20,212 nt of DNA. Source: Prochlorococcus sp. AG-670-O11 (lineage in GTDB: Bacteria > Cyanobacteriota > Cyanobacteriia > PCC-6307 > Cyanobiaceae). Of this stretch, positions 11,564 through 18,707 are shown one piece after another. The notes beneath the pieces are model-generated. The model saw only the letters and a program-made list of their open reading frames with translations. It searched no databases and was not told the DNA's origin. Location of the stretch: the NCBI GenBank assembly GCA_003211335.1, contig QCTA01000012.1, positions 1 to 20,212 of the forward strand, written 5' to 3'. Both the position numbers and the translations under genes were made by a program. Position 1 is the first letter of the stretch, and each line of letters begins with the position of its first letter.

Positions 11564-12853
11564 ATGAATTCATCTTTTAACAAATTTTTAATATTCAAAA
11601 AATGGATCATCATCATCATGATCTTTATTTTTTCTACCAATTTTTTGTATATTCAAAGCGTTAATGCGCTTAGTGATAGCAGGCAATTTGTACTTGACGC
11701 TTGGACATTAGTAAATGAGGGATATTATGATCCAGAAAGGCTCGATGACATCCAATGGAAGCGAATTAGACAAAAAACATTACAGAAACAAATTGAAACA
11801 AGTGATGAGGCTTATTCTGCAATTGAAGATATGTTGAAACCTCTTGAAGATCCATTTACAAGAATATTAAGACCAAAAGATTATGAACTACTAAAAACAA
11901 GCAATTTTGGAAGTGAAATTAATGGGGTAGGCCTTCAATTAGGGGAAGATGAAATCACTAAACAAATCAAAGTTATTTCAACTTTGGCAGGATCCCCTGC
12001 TGAAGAAGCAGGAATAATTAGCGGTGATCAAATAGATAAGGTTGATGGAATATCTTGTTCCGAGTTAGGCCTCGCAAATACTGCGTCAAAACTCAGAGGA
12101 GAATCCGGAACAAAGGTTCTTGTTCAAATTACCTCTATGTCTGATGAGACTAAAGAAATTGATTTAGAACGAAGATCAGTTGACCTTAGACCAGTAAGGA
12201 CAAAGAGATTGAGAGATGACTCTCATACTATTGGATATTTACGAATAACTCAATTTAGTGAAAGTGTTCCAAAAAAAATTGAAGAGGCTTTACAAGAACT
12301 AAAAGAAAAAGAGGTTGAGGGAGTAATACTTGATTTAAGGAACAACTCTGGTGGGTTGGTAAGTTCTGGAATTGCAGTAGCAGATTCATTTTTAAGCGAA
12401 AAGCCAATCGTAGAAACACAAGGTAGAAATGGCATTAAGGATGCAATCATTTCTCAGAAAAATACTTTTTTTGATGGCCCAATGGTAACTTTAGTTAACA
12501 AAGGTACTGCAAGCGCTAGTGAAATCCTTGCTGGATCTCTTCAGGATAATAAGAGGTCAACTTTAATGGGTGAACAAACTTATGGGAAAGGACTTATTCA
12601 GTCACTAAAAAGTTTAGGAGAAGAAAGTGGTATAGCTATTACTGTTGCCAGTTATTTAACACCTCAAGGAAATAATATTCAGGGGGAGGGGATAACTCCA
12701 GATAAAATTTTAGATCTCCCCGAGGCCAGGGAATACGGCAATTCTGAAGATAAATGGGTAAAAAATGCAGAGATATATCTAAACGCTCTATTTGATAAAA
12801 ATGAAGTCGAAGAAAAAGTTAATGAAATTGAAAACAAAGATATTGAAAATTAA
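11564..12853 (+). CDS. ctpA: Carboxyl-terminal processing protease CtpA (D1 processing)
   Basis: CtpA is a serine peptidase of the S41 family that trims the C-terminal extension of the D1 precursor in the thylakoid lumen, which allows assembly of the manganese cluster. The chosen ATG gives 429 residues. It begins with a basic stretch and a hydrophobic signal sequence (KKWIIIIMIFIFS) probably cleaved after VNA, residue 35. The PDZ domain spans about 122-206 (GVGLQL to LERRSV). The S41 domain carries LDLRNNSGG (about 256-264) and the catalytic pair Ser317 (GTASASE) and Lys342 (YGKGL), 25 residues apart as in other D1 proteases. An in-frame ATG at 11399 is rejected because it would overlap petB and add sequence before the signal peptide. 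The HD gene follows after 33 bp. Confidence 0.96.
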   Translation: MNSSFNKFLIFKKWIIIIMIFIFSTNFLYIQSVNALSDSRQFVLDAWTLVNEGYYDPERLDDIQWKRIRQKTLQKQIETSDEAYSAIEDMLKPLEDPFTRILRPKDYELLKTSNFGSEINGVGLQLGEDEITKQIKVISTLAGSPAEEAGIISGDQIDKVDGISCSELGLANTASKLRGESGTKVLVQITSMSDETKEIDLERRSVDLRPVRTKRLRDDSHTIGYLRITQFSESVPKKIEEALQELKEKEVEGVILDLRNNSGGLVSSGIAVADSFLSEKPIVETQGRNGIKDAIISQKNTFFDGPMVTLVNKGTASASEILAGSLQDNKRSTLMGEQTYGKGLIQSLKSLGEESGIAITVASYLTPQGNNIQGEGITPDKILDLPEAREYGNSEDKWVKNAEIYLNALFDKNEVEEKVNEIENKDIEN

Positions 12854-12886
12854 AAAAAGTTTTGAATTATAGATAGCTTATTTATT

Positions 12887-14146
12887 ATGAATAAAAAAAG
12901 AATTTTTCATGATCCAATACATAAAGAAATAATCATTGATTCAGATAAACCAGAAGAATTAATGATTATGCAGCTAATTGATACTTTGGCATTTCAGAGA
13001 TTGAGAAGGATAAAACAATTAGGTGCTGCCTCTCTTCTTTTCCATGGAGCAGAATCAAGCAGATTCACACATTCAATTGGTGTATTTTGTGTCGCGAGAA
13101 AGATTTATAGAAAGTTAATAGAGATAAAACCCGAATTTAGTGAAAATAAATTTATACTTTTCGGTGCCGCTCTTTTACATGATTTAGGTCATGGTCCACT
13201 AAGTCATACAAGCGAGGTTATATTTTCTCATGATCATGAGTTATTTTCTAAAAATTTAGTTAAAAGCTATTCACCCATATCTTCAATTCTTAAGAATTTC
13301 GGAAATGAATTACCTGATCAAATTGGAGACTTGTTTACAACTAAAACCTTATTCTCAAAACCTTTAAAAACACTAATCAGTAGTGAAATTGATTGTGATC
13401 GACTAGATTATTTGCTTCGTGATAGTTACAACACTGGAACAAAATATGGATTAGTAGATTTAGAAAGAATTATTTCAGCTCTAACTTTTTCTCCTGATGG
13501 GAATATCGCCATTAAACCAAAAGGAGTTATAGCTATTGAACATTTTTTAGTTCTAAGGAACATAATGTATAGAACTATTTACAACCACAGAATCAATGAA
13601 ATATCTACTTGGATTCTAGAAAAAATTATTTATATTATCAAAAATAATTCCTCAAAAAAAAATTTATGGATAGAGGAAAGCATGCGCAGATGGATATTTT
13701 CTCCAAATCAATTAGAGACAAAAGACTTCCTTGCTAATGATGATATAGTCTTTTACTTCCATTTAATGAAATGGAAGGATCAATCTTTTGAACCTTTAGA
13801 GACTCTTTGTAAAATGTTTATTGATAGAAACTTACTAAAAGCATCAGATATAAGTTTTTTAACAAAATTAAAAAGGCTTGAAATATTAGCTTTTGCACGG
13901 AAAAAATGTAAAATAAATAATTATGATTCGGAGATATTTTGCGGCATTAAAGAAAAATCTTTCAAGGGTTTTAAGTCTAATAATTCTCTTAAAATATGGG
14001 ATGGTAAATATCAAAACTCATTAGAAAATCACTCAGAATTAATAAAAACTTTGATGTCTCCAAATAATACTTCACTAATTATTTATCCAGGTGAATTTAG
14101 GAAAGATATAGAAGCTCAGATTGAGATAGAGAGAGCCAAGGCATAA
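12887..14146 (+). CDS. HD-domain phosphohydrolase (dNTPase/SAMHD1-like family)
   Basis: This 419-residue cytoplasmic protein belongs to the HD metal-dependent phosphohydrolases related to bacterial YwfO and to SAMHD1-type dNTP triphosphohydrolases. The opening HDPIHKEIIID is typical of the family. The metal site is complete: His62 (RFTHSIGV), His98-Asp99 (LLHDLGHGPLSH) and the Asp of EIDCDRLDYLLRD (Asp169). The FQRLRRIKQLG segment (36-46) is the family's conserved basic stretch. The C-terminal third is mostly helical and less conserved. Whether it hydrolyses dNTPs, and which, cannot be read from sequence. The stop codon directly abuts the minC start (TAA then ATG), which strongly suggests one transcript with the division-site genes. 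Confidence 0.88.
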   Translation: MNKKRIFHDPIHKEIIIDSDKPEELMIMQLIDTLAFQRLRRIKQLGAASLLFHGAESSRFTHSIGVFCVARKIYRKLIEIKPEFSENKFILFGAALLHDLGHGPLSHTSEVIFSHDHELFSKNLVKSYSPISSILKNFGNELPDQIGDLFTTKTLFSKPLKTLISSEIDCDRLDYLLRDSYNTGTKYGLVDLERIISALTFSPDGNIAIKPKGVIAIEHFLVLRNIMYRTIYNHRINEISTWILEKIIYIIKNNSSKKNLWIEESMRRWIFSPNQLETKDFLANDDIVFYFHLMKWKDQSFEPLETLCKMFIDRNLLKASDISFLTKLKRLEILAFARKKCKINNYDSEIFCGIKEKSFKGFKSNNSLKIWDGKYQNSLENHSELIKTLMSPNNTSLIIYPGEFRKDIEAQIEIERAKA

Positions 14147-14812
14147 ATGAAATTAATTTTAAGAGATATCGGTAATGAATTTATCAAATCACTTTCTTTC
14201 GAAAGCTTTGAACCTTATCAAGATTTTTGGAACAAATTAATTGATCTCAAAAAACCAGCAGTGGCAAATCTAATTACAGAAAATGAAAAAATTAATTCAG
14301 GCGAATTAGCGGAATTGAAACTTTTCCTTGAAAAGCATAACATTAAGTTTTCAAATATCTATTCAAATAATAGGGAAACAGTGTTAAGTGGAAAGTCTTT
14401 AAAAATTAACTCAACTTTTATGCAGATTAAAGACCTCAGAAATCAATTAAATCTTGGTAATTTATCTCAAAAAAAGGATATAATTCACAAAGGCACAGTT
14501 AGATCAGGGGATAGAATATCTTCAAATGGTGATCTTTTTATAATGGGTGACGTTAATCCAGGAGCTATTATTTCTGCAAATAATAACGTTTATGTTTGGG
14601 GTAAATTATTTGGTAGTGCATTCGCTGGTAAAAATGGAAATAAAAATGCTTTTATTGCCTCACTTTGTTTAAAGCCACTACAATTAAGAATCTGCAAAAT
14701 TGTAGCTATATGCTCAAAAGAGAAGCTAAATGATCAATATCCCGAAGTTGCAATTTTGAAAGACAATAAAATAATTATCAAACCATATCTTCTAAATGAA
14801 AACTTGAAATAA
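14147..14812 (+). CDS. minC: Septum site-determining protein MinC
   Basis: MinC is the FtsZ antagonist of the Min system; carried to the membrane by MinD, it blocks division away from mid-cell. The product has 221 residues. Residues 1-100 are a weakly conserved N-terminal domain. Residues about 112-205 form the characteristic right-handed beta-helix C-domain with short hydrophobic-Gly repeats (GTVRSGDRISSNGDLFIMGD, NPGAIISANNNVYVWGKLFG, AGKNGNK). It starts immediately after the HD gene stop with no gap, and minD follows 113 bp later. The assignment rests mainly on the C-domain pattern and the adjacent minD and minE. Confidence 0.93.
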   Translation: MKLILRDIGNEFIKSLSFESFEPYQDFWNKLIDLKKPAVANLITENEKINSGELAELKLFLEKHNIKFSNIYSNNRETVLSGKSLKINSTFMQIKDLRNQLNLGNLSQKKDIIHKGTVRSGDRISSNGDLFIMGDVNPGAIISANNNVYVWGKLFGSAFAGKNGNKNAFIASLCLKPLQLRICKIVAICSKEKLNDQYPEVAILKDNKIIIKPYLLNENLK

Positions 14813-14868
14813 ATAAATAATTTGAAATAAATTTGGTAAAAAGTTATAAATTTAAGAATTACTTAACT

Positions 14869-14914
14869 TTTGTGAAATTTTCCCATTTAAATCTAGCTTA
14901 TTATTTGTGAAATT
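14869..14914 (+). promoter_or_regulatory. Direct repeat and candidate promoter upstream of minD
   Basis: The 11-mer TTTGTGAAATT occurs at 14869-14879 and again, identically, at 14904-14914, a 35-bp offset. TTGTGA inside the first copy (14870-14875) stands 18 bp from TAGCTT (14894-14899), a possible -35/-10 pair. The second copy would then lie at the start site. This would let minDE be transcribed separately from minC. It is suggestive only, given the AT-rich background. Confidence 0.35.
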
Positions 14915-14925
14915 ATTAATTTTTT

Positions 14926-15741
14926 GTGTCGAAAAATACTCGCACGATCTTAATCTGTTCTGGTAAAGGTGGGGTTGGTAAAACCACTCTAACGGCAAAC
15001 CTTGGCATAGCCCTAGCCAATAGTGGAGCTACAACAGCTGTGCTAGATGCTGATTTTGGATTGAGGAATTTAGATCTTCTTTTGGGTTTAGAAAATCGTA
15101 TTATTTATACAGCTCAAGATGTTTTAGATAAGAATTGTCGTCTTGATCAAGCATTAGTTAGGCATAAAAAGGAGCCAAATTTAGCTCTATTACCAGCGGG
15201 TGATCCTAGGATGCTTGATTGGATGAAGCCGGAAGATATGAAACAAATTAGTAAATTACTTAGTGAGAAGTTTGATTACGTTTTGGTAGATTGTCCTGCA
15301 GGAGTTGAAGATGGTTTTAAAAATGCTCTTTCAGCCTGCAAAGAAGCAATAGTAGTTACAAATCCTGAATTATCTGCAGTTCGTGATGCAGACAGAGTCA
15401 TAGGAATTTTAAATACTTCTGATATAAAGCCAATACAGTTAGTAATTAATCGAGTTCGCCCCAATATGATGGCTAATCAAGAAATGCTCTCGATAGAAGA
15501 TGTTCAAAGTATCCTTTCATTGCCTTTGTTAGGTATTGTTTTAGAGGATGAACAAGTAATAATAAGTACAAATAGAGGTGAGCCTCTTACTCTTTCTGAT
15601 AGTAAATCTCCTGCCAAAAAATGCTATTTAAATGTATCTCAAAGGCTTACAGGAAAAGATATTCCAATTATCGATCCAAAGAACGAAGGGAATAGCCTTA
15701 AAGATAAATTTGTGAGATTAATGCAAACAAAGATTTTTTAA
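14926..15741 (+). CDS. minD: Septum site-determining ATPase MinD, GTG start
   Basis: MinD is a membrane-associated ATPase that recruits MinC and is stimulated by MinE. The 271-residue protein shows the deviant Walker A motif KGGVGKTT at residues 14-21, with signature Lys14 and catalytic Lys19. Switch I is at DADFGLRNLD (41-50), and the Walker B-like YVLVDCPAG at 118-126. The last 16 residues (SLKDKFVRLMQTKIF region) form the amphipathic membrane-targeting helix. The start is GTG: it places SKNTRTILICSGKGG at the expected distance from Walker A, and no ATG lies nearer in frame upstream. No clear Shine-Dalgarno is visible. minE follows after 3 bp. Confidence 0.98.
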   Translation: MSKNTRTILICSGKGGVGKTTLTANLGIALANSGATTAVLDADFGLRNLDLLLGLENRIIYTAQDVLDKNCRLDQALVRHKKEPNLALLPAGDPRMLDWMKPEDMKQISKLLSEKFDYVLVDCPAGVEDGFKNALSACKEAIVVTNPELSAVRDADRVIGILNTSDIKPIQLVINRVRPNMMANQEMLSIEDVQSILSLPLLGIVLEDEQVIISTNRGEPLTLSDSKSPAKKCYLNVSQRLTGKDIPIIDPKNEGNSLKDKFVRLMQTKIF

Positions 15742-15744
15742 AAA

Positions 15745-16065
15745 ATGATGACTCTCAGAGACCTTATAAATAAATTACTTGGCAGAGAAACGGCCAGTGC
15801 TAATACTGCTAGAGAAAGATTGCAATTAGTTTTAGCTCATGACAGAGTTGACATGAGCTCATTGACAACTGATCTTTTGGATAAGATGAGAAAAGAAATA
15901 CTTGATGTGGTTGCTAAATATGTTGAGATTGATTTTGAGGAGGTTGCTGTAAGTCTAGAAACCGAAGATAGAATGACTGCATTAGTCGCTAATTTACCTA
16001 TAAAAAGAACTCTTACAGGAGAAATCGAAATTAAAAAAAATGACGAAACTAATAAAAAGAAATAA
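15745..16065 (+). CDS. minE: Cell division topological specificity factor MinE
   Basis: MinE activates MinD ATPase and drives the Min pattern that restricts MinC to the poles. The product has 106 residues, slightly longer than the E. coli protein. The N-terminal MinD-binding stretch is [32 protein letters not shown] (about 3-34), followed by the topological domain with [20 protein letters not shown] and ending in a Lys-rich tail. Two ATGs stand in tandem (15745 and 15748); either could be used. It begins 3 bp after minD, so translation is probably coupled. It is the last protein gene of the ctpA to minE run and precedes tRNA-Thr by about 65 bp. Confidence 0.96.
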   Translation: MMTLRDLINKLLGRETASANTARERLQLVLAHDRVDMSSLTTDLLDKMRKEILDVVAKYVEIDFEEVAVSLETEDRMTALVANLPIKRTLTGEIEIKKNDETNKKK

Positions 16066-16130
16066 ATGTTTTAAAAATCTAAATTAATAAATTATCAAAT
16101 AACACCTCGCTATATGTAAAATAAATTTAT

Positions 16131-16202
16131 GCCGGCTTAGCTCAGCGGTAGAGCAGCGCTTTTGTAAAGCGAAGGTCATCAGTTCAAATCTGTTAGCCGG
16201 CA
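16131..16202 (+). tRNA. tRNA-Thr (anticodon UGU)
   Basis: The acceptor stem is GCCGGCT/AGCCGGC with discriminator A. The D-arm is GCTC/GAGC, and the anticodon loop TTTGTAA carries TGT at 16163-16165. The T-arm has loop TTCAAAT. Length is 72 nt with no encoded CCA. Two helices look imperfect: G-A at the top of the anticodon stem and T-T in the T-stem. A run of five T follows directly (16203-16207). Convergent with the small membrane-peptide gene, whose stop is 3 bp away. Confidence 0.95.
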
Positions 16203-16205
16203 TTT

Positions 16206-16382
16206 TTAAAGTTCTGTATTTGATTTCTCTTTTTTTGTCGAAAATATAACAATAAAAATCAATAAAAGAAAAGTTGCCAAGAATCTTATCTCAAATAGAT
16301 GAGTTAAAAATGATGTTAAAGGTTCAAAAATCCAGTAAGAAAATATTTGTGTAAAAAAAATAAAAAAGATAAGAATAAACAT
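16206..16382 (-). CDS. Small hypothetical membrane peptide, 58 aa, coupled to tsaC
   Basis: This open frame is short but well placed. It starts at the ATG spanning 16382-16380, overlapping the tsaC stop by one base as TAATG, and stays open for 58 codons to a TAA at 16208-16206. The peptide begins MFILIFFIFFTQIFSYW. It has a first hydrophobic segment at residues 1-19, a loop EPLTSFLTHLFEIR, a second hydrophobic segment at about 34-48 (FLATFLLLIFIVIF) and a Lys-rich polar tail ending NTEL. This predicts two membrane helices. The stop-start overlap argues for translational coupling after tsaC. I do not recognise a family. The alternative is a chance frame in AT-rich DNA, where Phe, Ile and Leu codons come easily. 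Confidence 0.6.
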   Translation of the reverse strand: MFILIFFIFFTQIFSYWIFEPLTSFLTHLFEIRFLATFLLLIFIVIFSTKKEKSNTEL

Positions 16383-16963
16383 TAATCTATACCAGGAATT
16401 TTGACTTCTCCTTTTCTAATTACTTTCCATATTCCAGTATTAACCCAAGAAATTATGGTACTCGCCTGACCACTACATTTTTCCCAAGGGATGGGTCCTA
16501 AAATATTTACATCAGGCAAATTATTCGAAATTTCTTTTGCACTAGTAGCTGTAGGTAATCCTGATAGGTTTGCACTTGAGGTAAATAATGGTCCACTATC
16601 CTTTAAGAGTAATTGAGCCATCTTTGAATTTGGTATTCGTAAACCAAGTGTCAATTTGCTGTTAGTTGAAAATGATCTTCTTTTTAAAGAGATCGGAATA
16701 ATGATTGTTAATGGTCCTGGCCAAAAACGAGAAGAAATATATTTAAAATCATCTAATGCTGATTCATGAACAAAATCATCAAATTGAAAATTTTCAGATC
16801 CCATTAATATTAAGGGTTTTTTGATATCTCTTTTTTTTATTTTGTAAATGATTTCTGAAAACTTTGGCAAGCATCCTATCGCAGGCAAAGTATCAGTCGG
16901 AAATACCACAGGCAAACCACTATTTAGTTTGTCTAAAGCTAATTTCCGGTCTATGAAATTCAT
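16382..16963 (-). CDS. tsaC: Threonylcarbamoyl-AMP synthase (TsaC/YrdC family)
   Basis: TsaC/YrdC proteins make threonylcarbamoyl-AMP from threonine, bicarbonate and ATP, the first step of t6A37 formation on ANN-reading tRNAs. The 193-residue protein is the short, single-domain form without the Sua5 extension. Motifs seen are FPTDTLPAIG (21-30), the basic KIKKRDIKKPL (41-51), FWPGPLTIIIP (80-90), LGLRIPN (107-112) and TSSANLSG (128-135), plus GQASTII near residue 165. Its start lies 20 bp after the prmC stop, and its stop overlaps the start of the 58-codon membrane peptide. tRNA-Thr(UGU), which reads ACN codons and would be a t6A substrate, happens to sit just beyond, but on the opposite strand. 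Confidence 0.92.
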   Translation of the reverse strand: MNFIDRKLALDKLNSGLPVVFPTDTLPAIGCLPKFSEIIYKIKKRDIKKPLILMGSENFQFDDFVHESALDDFKYISSRFWPGPLTIIIPISLKRRSFSTNSKLTLGLRIPNSKMAQLLLKDSGPLFTSSANLSGLPTATSAKEISNNLPDVNILGPIPWEKCSGQASTIISWVNTGIWKVIRKGEVKIPGID

Positions 16964-16983
16964 TTAAAATATTAAATAATAAT

Positions 16984-17853
16984 TTATTTATATCTTCCAA
17001 TTGTAAATCTTCCAATCCCAGAAAAATCTTTTAAAACTTTTACAGAAGTAAATCTGTTTTCAAGAAATAATTGTTTTACTCTGTCACCATGATCAAAATG
17101 ATTCTCAATCAACAACCAACCTTTATCTTTTAGATATAAGGGTGCATGTTGAACTATTTCTATTATATGATCTAGGCCTTCTTTCCCTCCATAAAGAGCA
17201 TTTTTAGGTTCAAAATTCTTTACCTCTATTGGTAAAACTTCATAAGTATCTCGGGGAATATAGGGGGGATTAGATACTGCTAAATCTATTTTACCTTTGA
17301 AATTTTCAAGGGGAGTCCACCAATTCCCATGATAAAACTTTAAATTAGATTGATTAGAGTTATTCGCAAAATTTCTGGTTGCAATCTCAATAGCATTTTT
17401 ATCAATATCAGTTGAAATTCCGTTCCAGTTCGGATTCTCTAATGCTAAAGCTATGCTAATCGCACCTGAACCAGTACCTAGATCTACAAAGGTTATTTTT
17501 TCTTCCTTATTTTTGAATATTCCCGAAATTATTTCAACAATAAGTTCTGTTTCTGGTCGTGGGATAAGAACTCTATTTGAGACCTCAAGTGTGAGATCCC
17601 TCCAAAAAGAAATTCCGCTTAAATATTGTATGGGAATAGAAGTATTAAGATGTTTATCCCAAAAATATTCAAGTGAATCTAAATTTAATTTTAAATTCAA
17701 ATTTCTTTCCGATTTTATCTTGATTAGATTTAATTCTTTATTTGATAATCCACCTAATGTTTCAATTAAAAAATTGAGAGAATTTTTATCTCCTCCTTTT
17801 AATATTTGTTTTCTTTTCCACAATAAAAAATCTCTAGCAGAAATTAAAAACAT
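16984..17853 (-). CDS. prmC: Release factor glutamine methyltransferase (PrmC/HemK)
   Basis: PrmC methylates the Gln of the GGQ motif in peptide-chain release factors 1 and 2, raising termination efficiency. The 289-residue protein has the expected layout. The helical N-terminal substrate domain covers about 1-85, and VLIPRPETE (95-103) leads into the methyltransferase fold. The SAM motif is DLGTGSG (124-130), and the NPPY catalytic motif at 195-198 is followed by IPRDTYEVLPIEV. The C-terminus ends with the usual FSGIGRFTIGRYK. psbM lies upstream, its stop 12 bp before this start, so both may be on one transcript. An open frame on the plus strand (17453-17863) is a shadow. Confidence 0.97.
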   Translation of the reverse strand: MFLISARDFLLWKRKQILKGGDKNSLNFLIETLGGLSNKELNLIKIKSERNLNLKLNLDSLEYFWDKHLNTSIPIQYLSGISFWRDLTLEVSNRVLIPRPETELIVEIISGIFKNKEEKITFVDLGTGSGAISIALALENPNWNGISTDIDKNAIEIATRNFANNSNQSNLKFYHGNWWTPLENFKGKIDLAVSNPPYIPRDTYEVLPIEVKNFEPKNALYGGKEGLDHIIEIVQHAPLYLKDKGWLLIENHFDHGDRVKQLFLENRFTSVKVLKDFSGIGRFTIGRYK

Positions 17854-17865
17854 TAAAAAGTAAGC

Positions 17866-18018
17866 TTAGCGCTTTGGGCCAAGTTTACCCTTACTAGAAT
17901 CTGAATAAAAGCTTGATTTTTCTCCATCTTGGGTCGAAATAAATAAACCAATTAGAAAGATTGTTGGTACTCCTACAAAAAGAAGACTAGCTACGAAACC
18001 AAAATTTGTTGTTTCCAT
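17866..18018 (-). CDS. psbM: Photosystem II protein M (PsbM)
   Basis: PsbM is a one-helix subunit at the dimer interface of photosystem II. The 50-residue product starts METTNFGFVASLLFVGVPTI, has a single membrane span at about residues 7-28 (FGFVASLLFVGVPTIFLIGL), and ends STQDGEKSSFYSDSSKGKLGPKR. The C-terminal extension beyond the span is longer than in many cyanobacteria, where PsbM is about 34-36 residues, and in my recollection is usual for marine picocyanobacteria. It is too short for most gene finders. It stands 12 bp upstream of prmC and about 100 bp downstream of the ferredoxin gene, all on the minus strand. Confidence 0.92.
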   Translation of the reverse strand: METTNFGFVASLLFVGVPTIFLIGLFISTQDGEKSSFYSDSSKGKLGPKR

Positions 18019-18047
18019 TTAATTAAGACAAATTCAAAGATATTAAG

Positions 18048-18053
18048 ACTATA
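18048..18053 (-). promoter_or_regulatory. Candidate -10 element for psbM
   Basis: On the minus strand TATAGT occupies 18053-18048, about 30 nt before the psbM ATG, which would give a 5' UTR of about 20 nt. There is no good -35 at 17 bp. The 102-bp gap between the ferredoxin stop and psbM leaves room for a separate promoter. Confidence 0.3.
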
Positions 18054-18120
18054 GACATTTAAATAGAAATTAAGTGAAAAAATTAAAAAGTCGACTAACT
18101 CATTAACAGTCTTAAACAAT

Positions 18121-18483
18121 TTATCTAGGTAATTTTTTGTTTTCAGAAGATTCCTTCAATTCTTTCAAGTTTGAGGGAGGGGATTGAGGCTTAGTTAGTA
18201 TTACTGCAGATGAACTTATGAGAGTTTGACATGCAAGTCTCCAGTTATCAGGTCTATTTTTGAGCTTTTCTTCTTCAACTGAAGTAAGTGGACTAAGGGA
18301 ATTTTTCGATCCTCCTTCAACTGAAACAAAACAAGTACTGCATTGTCCAACGCCGCCACAATTTCCTAGTATTCCCTTTAATCCATAAAGTTGTATTTGC
18401 TTTTTAATTATTAACTCTCTCAAATTTTCTCCGGAATTACATTGGATATCAATTCCTTCTCTGATGAATCTAATAGTTGTCAT
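18121..18483 (-). CDS. 2Fe-2S ferredoxin, adrenodoxin-like cysteine spacing
   Basis: This is a soluble 120-residue electron carrier with a [2Fe-2S] cluster. The four ligands are Cys42, Cys48, Cys51 and Cys85 (NCGGVGQCSTC and WRLACQ). That spacing, C-X5-C-X2-C-X33-C, differs from the photosynthetic PetF type (C-X4-C-X2-C-X29-C) and is closer to adrenodoxin or secondary cyanobacterial ferredoxins. The beta-grasp N-terminus is TTIRFIREGIDIQCNSGENL, and the LSPLTSVEEEKL helix precedes the last ligand. A basic, Pro- and Ser-rich tail of about 25 residues follows. It is therefore not the main PSI acceptor; the partner is unknown. It diverges from psbB over a 224-bp gap and precedes psbM on the same strand. 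Confidence 0.9.
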   Translation of the reverse strand: MTTIRFIREGIDIQCNSGENLRELIIKKQIQLYGLKGILGNCGGVGQCSTCFVSVEGGSKNSLSPLTSVEEEKLKNRPDNWRLACQTLISSSAVILTKPQSPPSNLKELKESSENKKLPR

Positions 18484-18548
18484 TTTTTTTGTTATTTTTA
18501 ACCATTTTGGCGCTTTACTTTGAGAATTGTGACCAAAATATTAACATA

Positions 18549-18560
18549 TTTTAGCTAAAA
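18549..18560. promoter_or_regulatory. 12-bp palindrome in the ferredoxin/psbB divergent gap
   Basis: TTTTAGCTAAAA is a perfect 12-bp palindrome 66 bp before the ferredoxin start and about 148 bp before psbB. Downstream, TATGCT (18579-18584) is a possible psbB -10, though no good -35 precedes it. The palindrome could be an operator for either gene, or a chance AT-rich repeat. Confidence 0.25.
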
Positions 18561-18707
18561 ATTCCCTGAAATTGTAGTTATGCTAGTTAATCTGACCAGT
18601 TTTACTAACAAAATTAATTTATTTACAAAACTCTCTCAAAGCCCAAAAAACCCCTACTATCGTGATGTTTAGCTGTTTATTCAGCATCGTTACAAGAATT
18701 TTAACCG

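Noticed and set aside
16131..16202. tRNA-Thr as a genomic island attachment site
   Set aside because: No integrase, no repeated tRNA 3' fragment and no foreign gene content nearby; both flanks are core genes.
17453..17863. 136-codon plus-strand frame opposite prmC
   Set aside because: It is antisense to a well-supported gene with intact SAM and NPPY motifs and has no recognisable domain.
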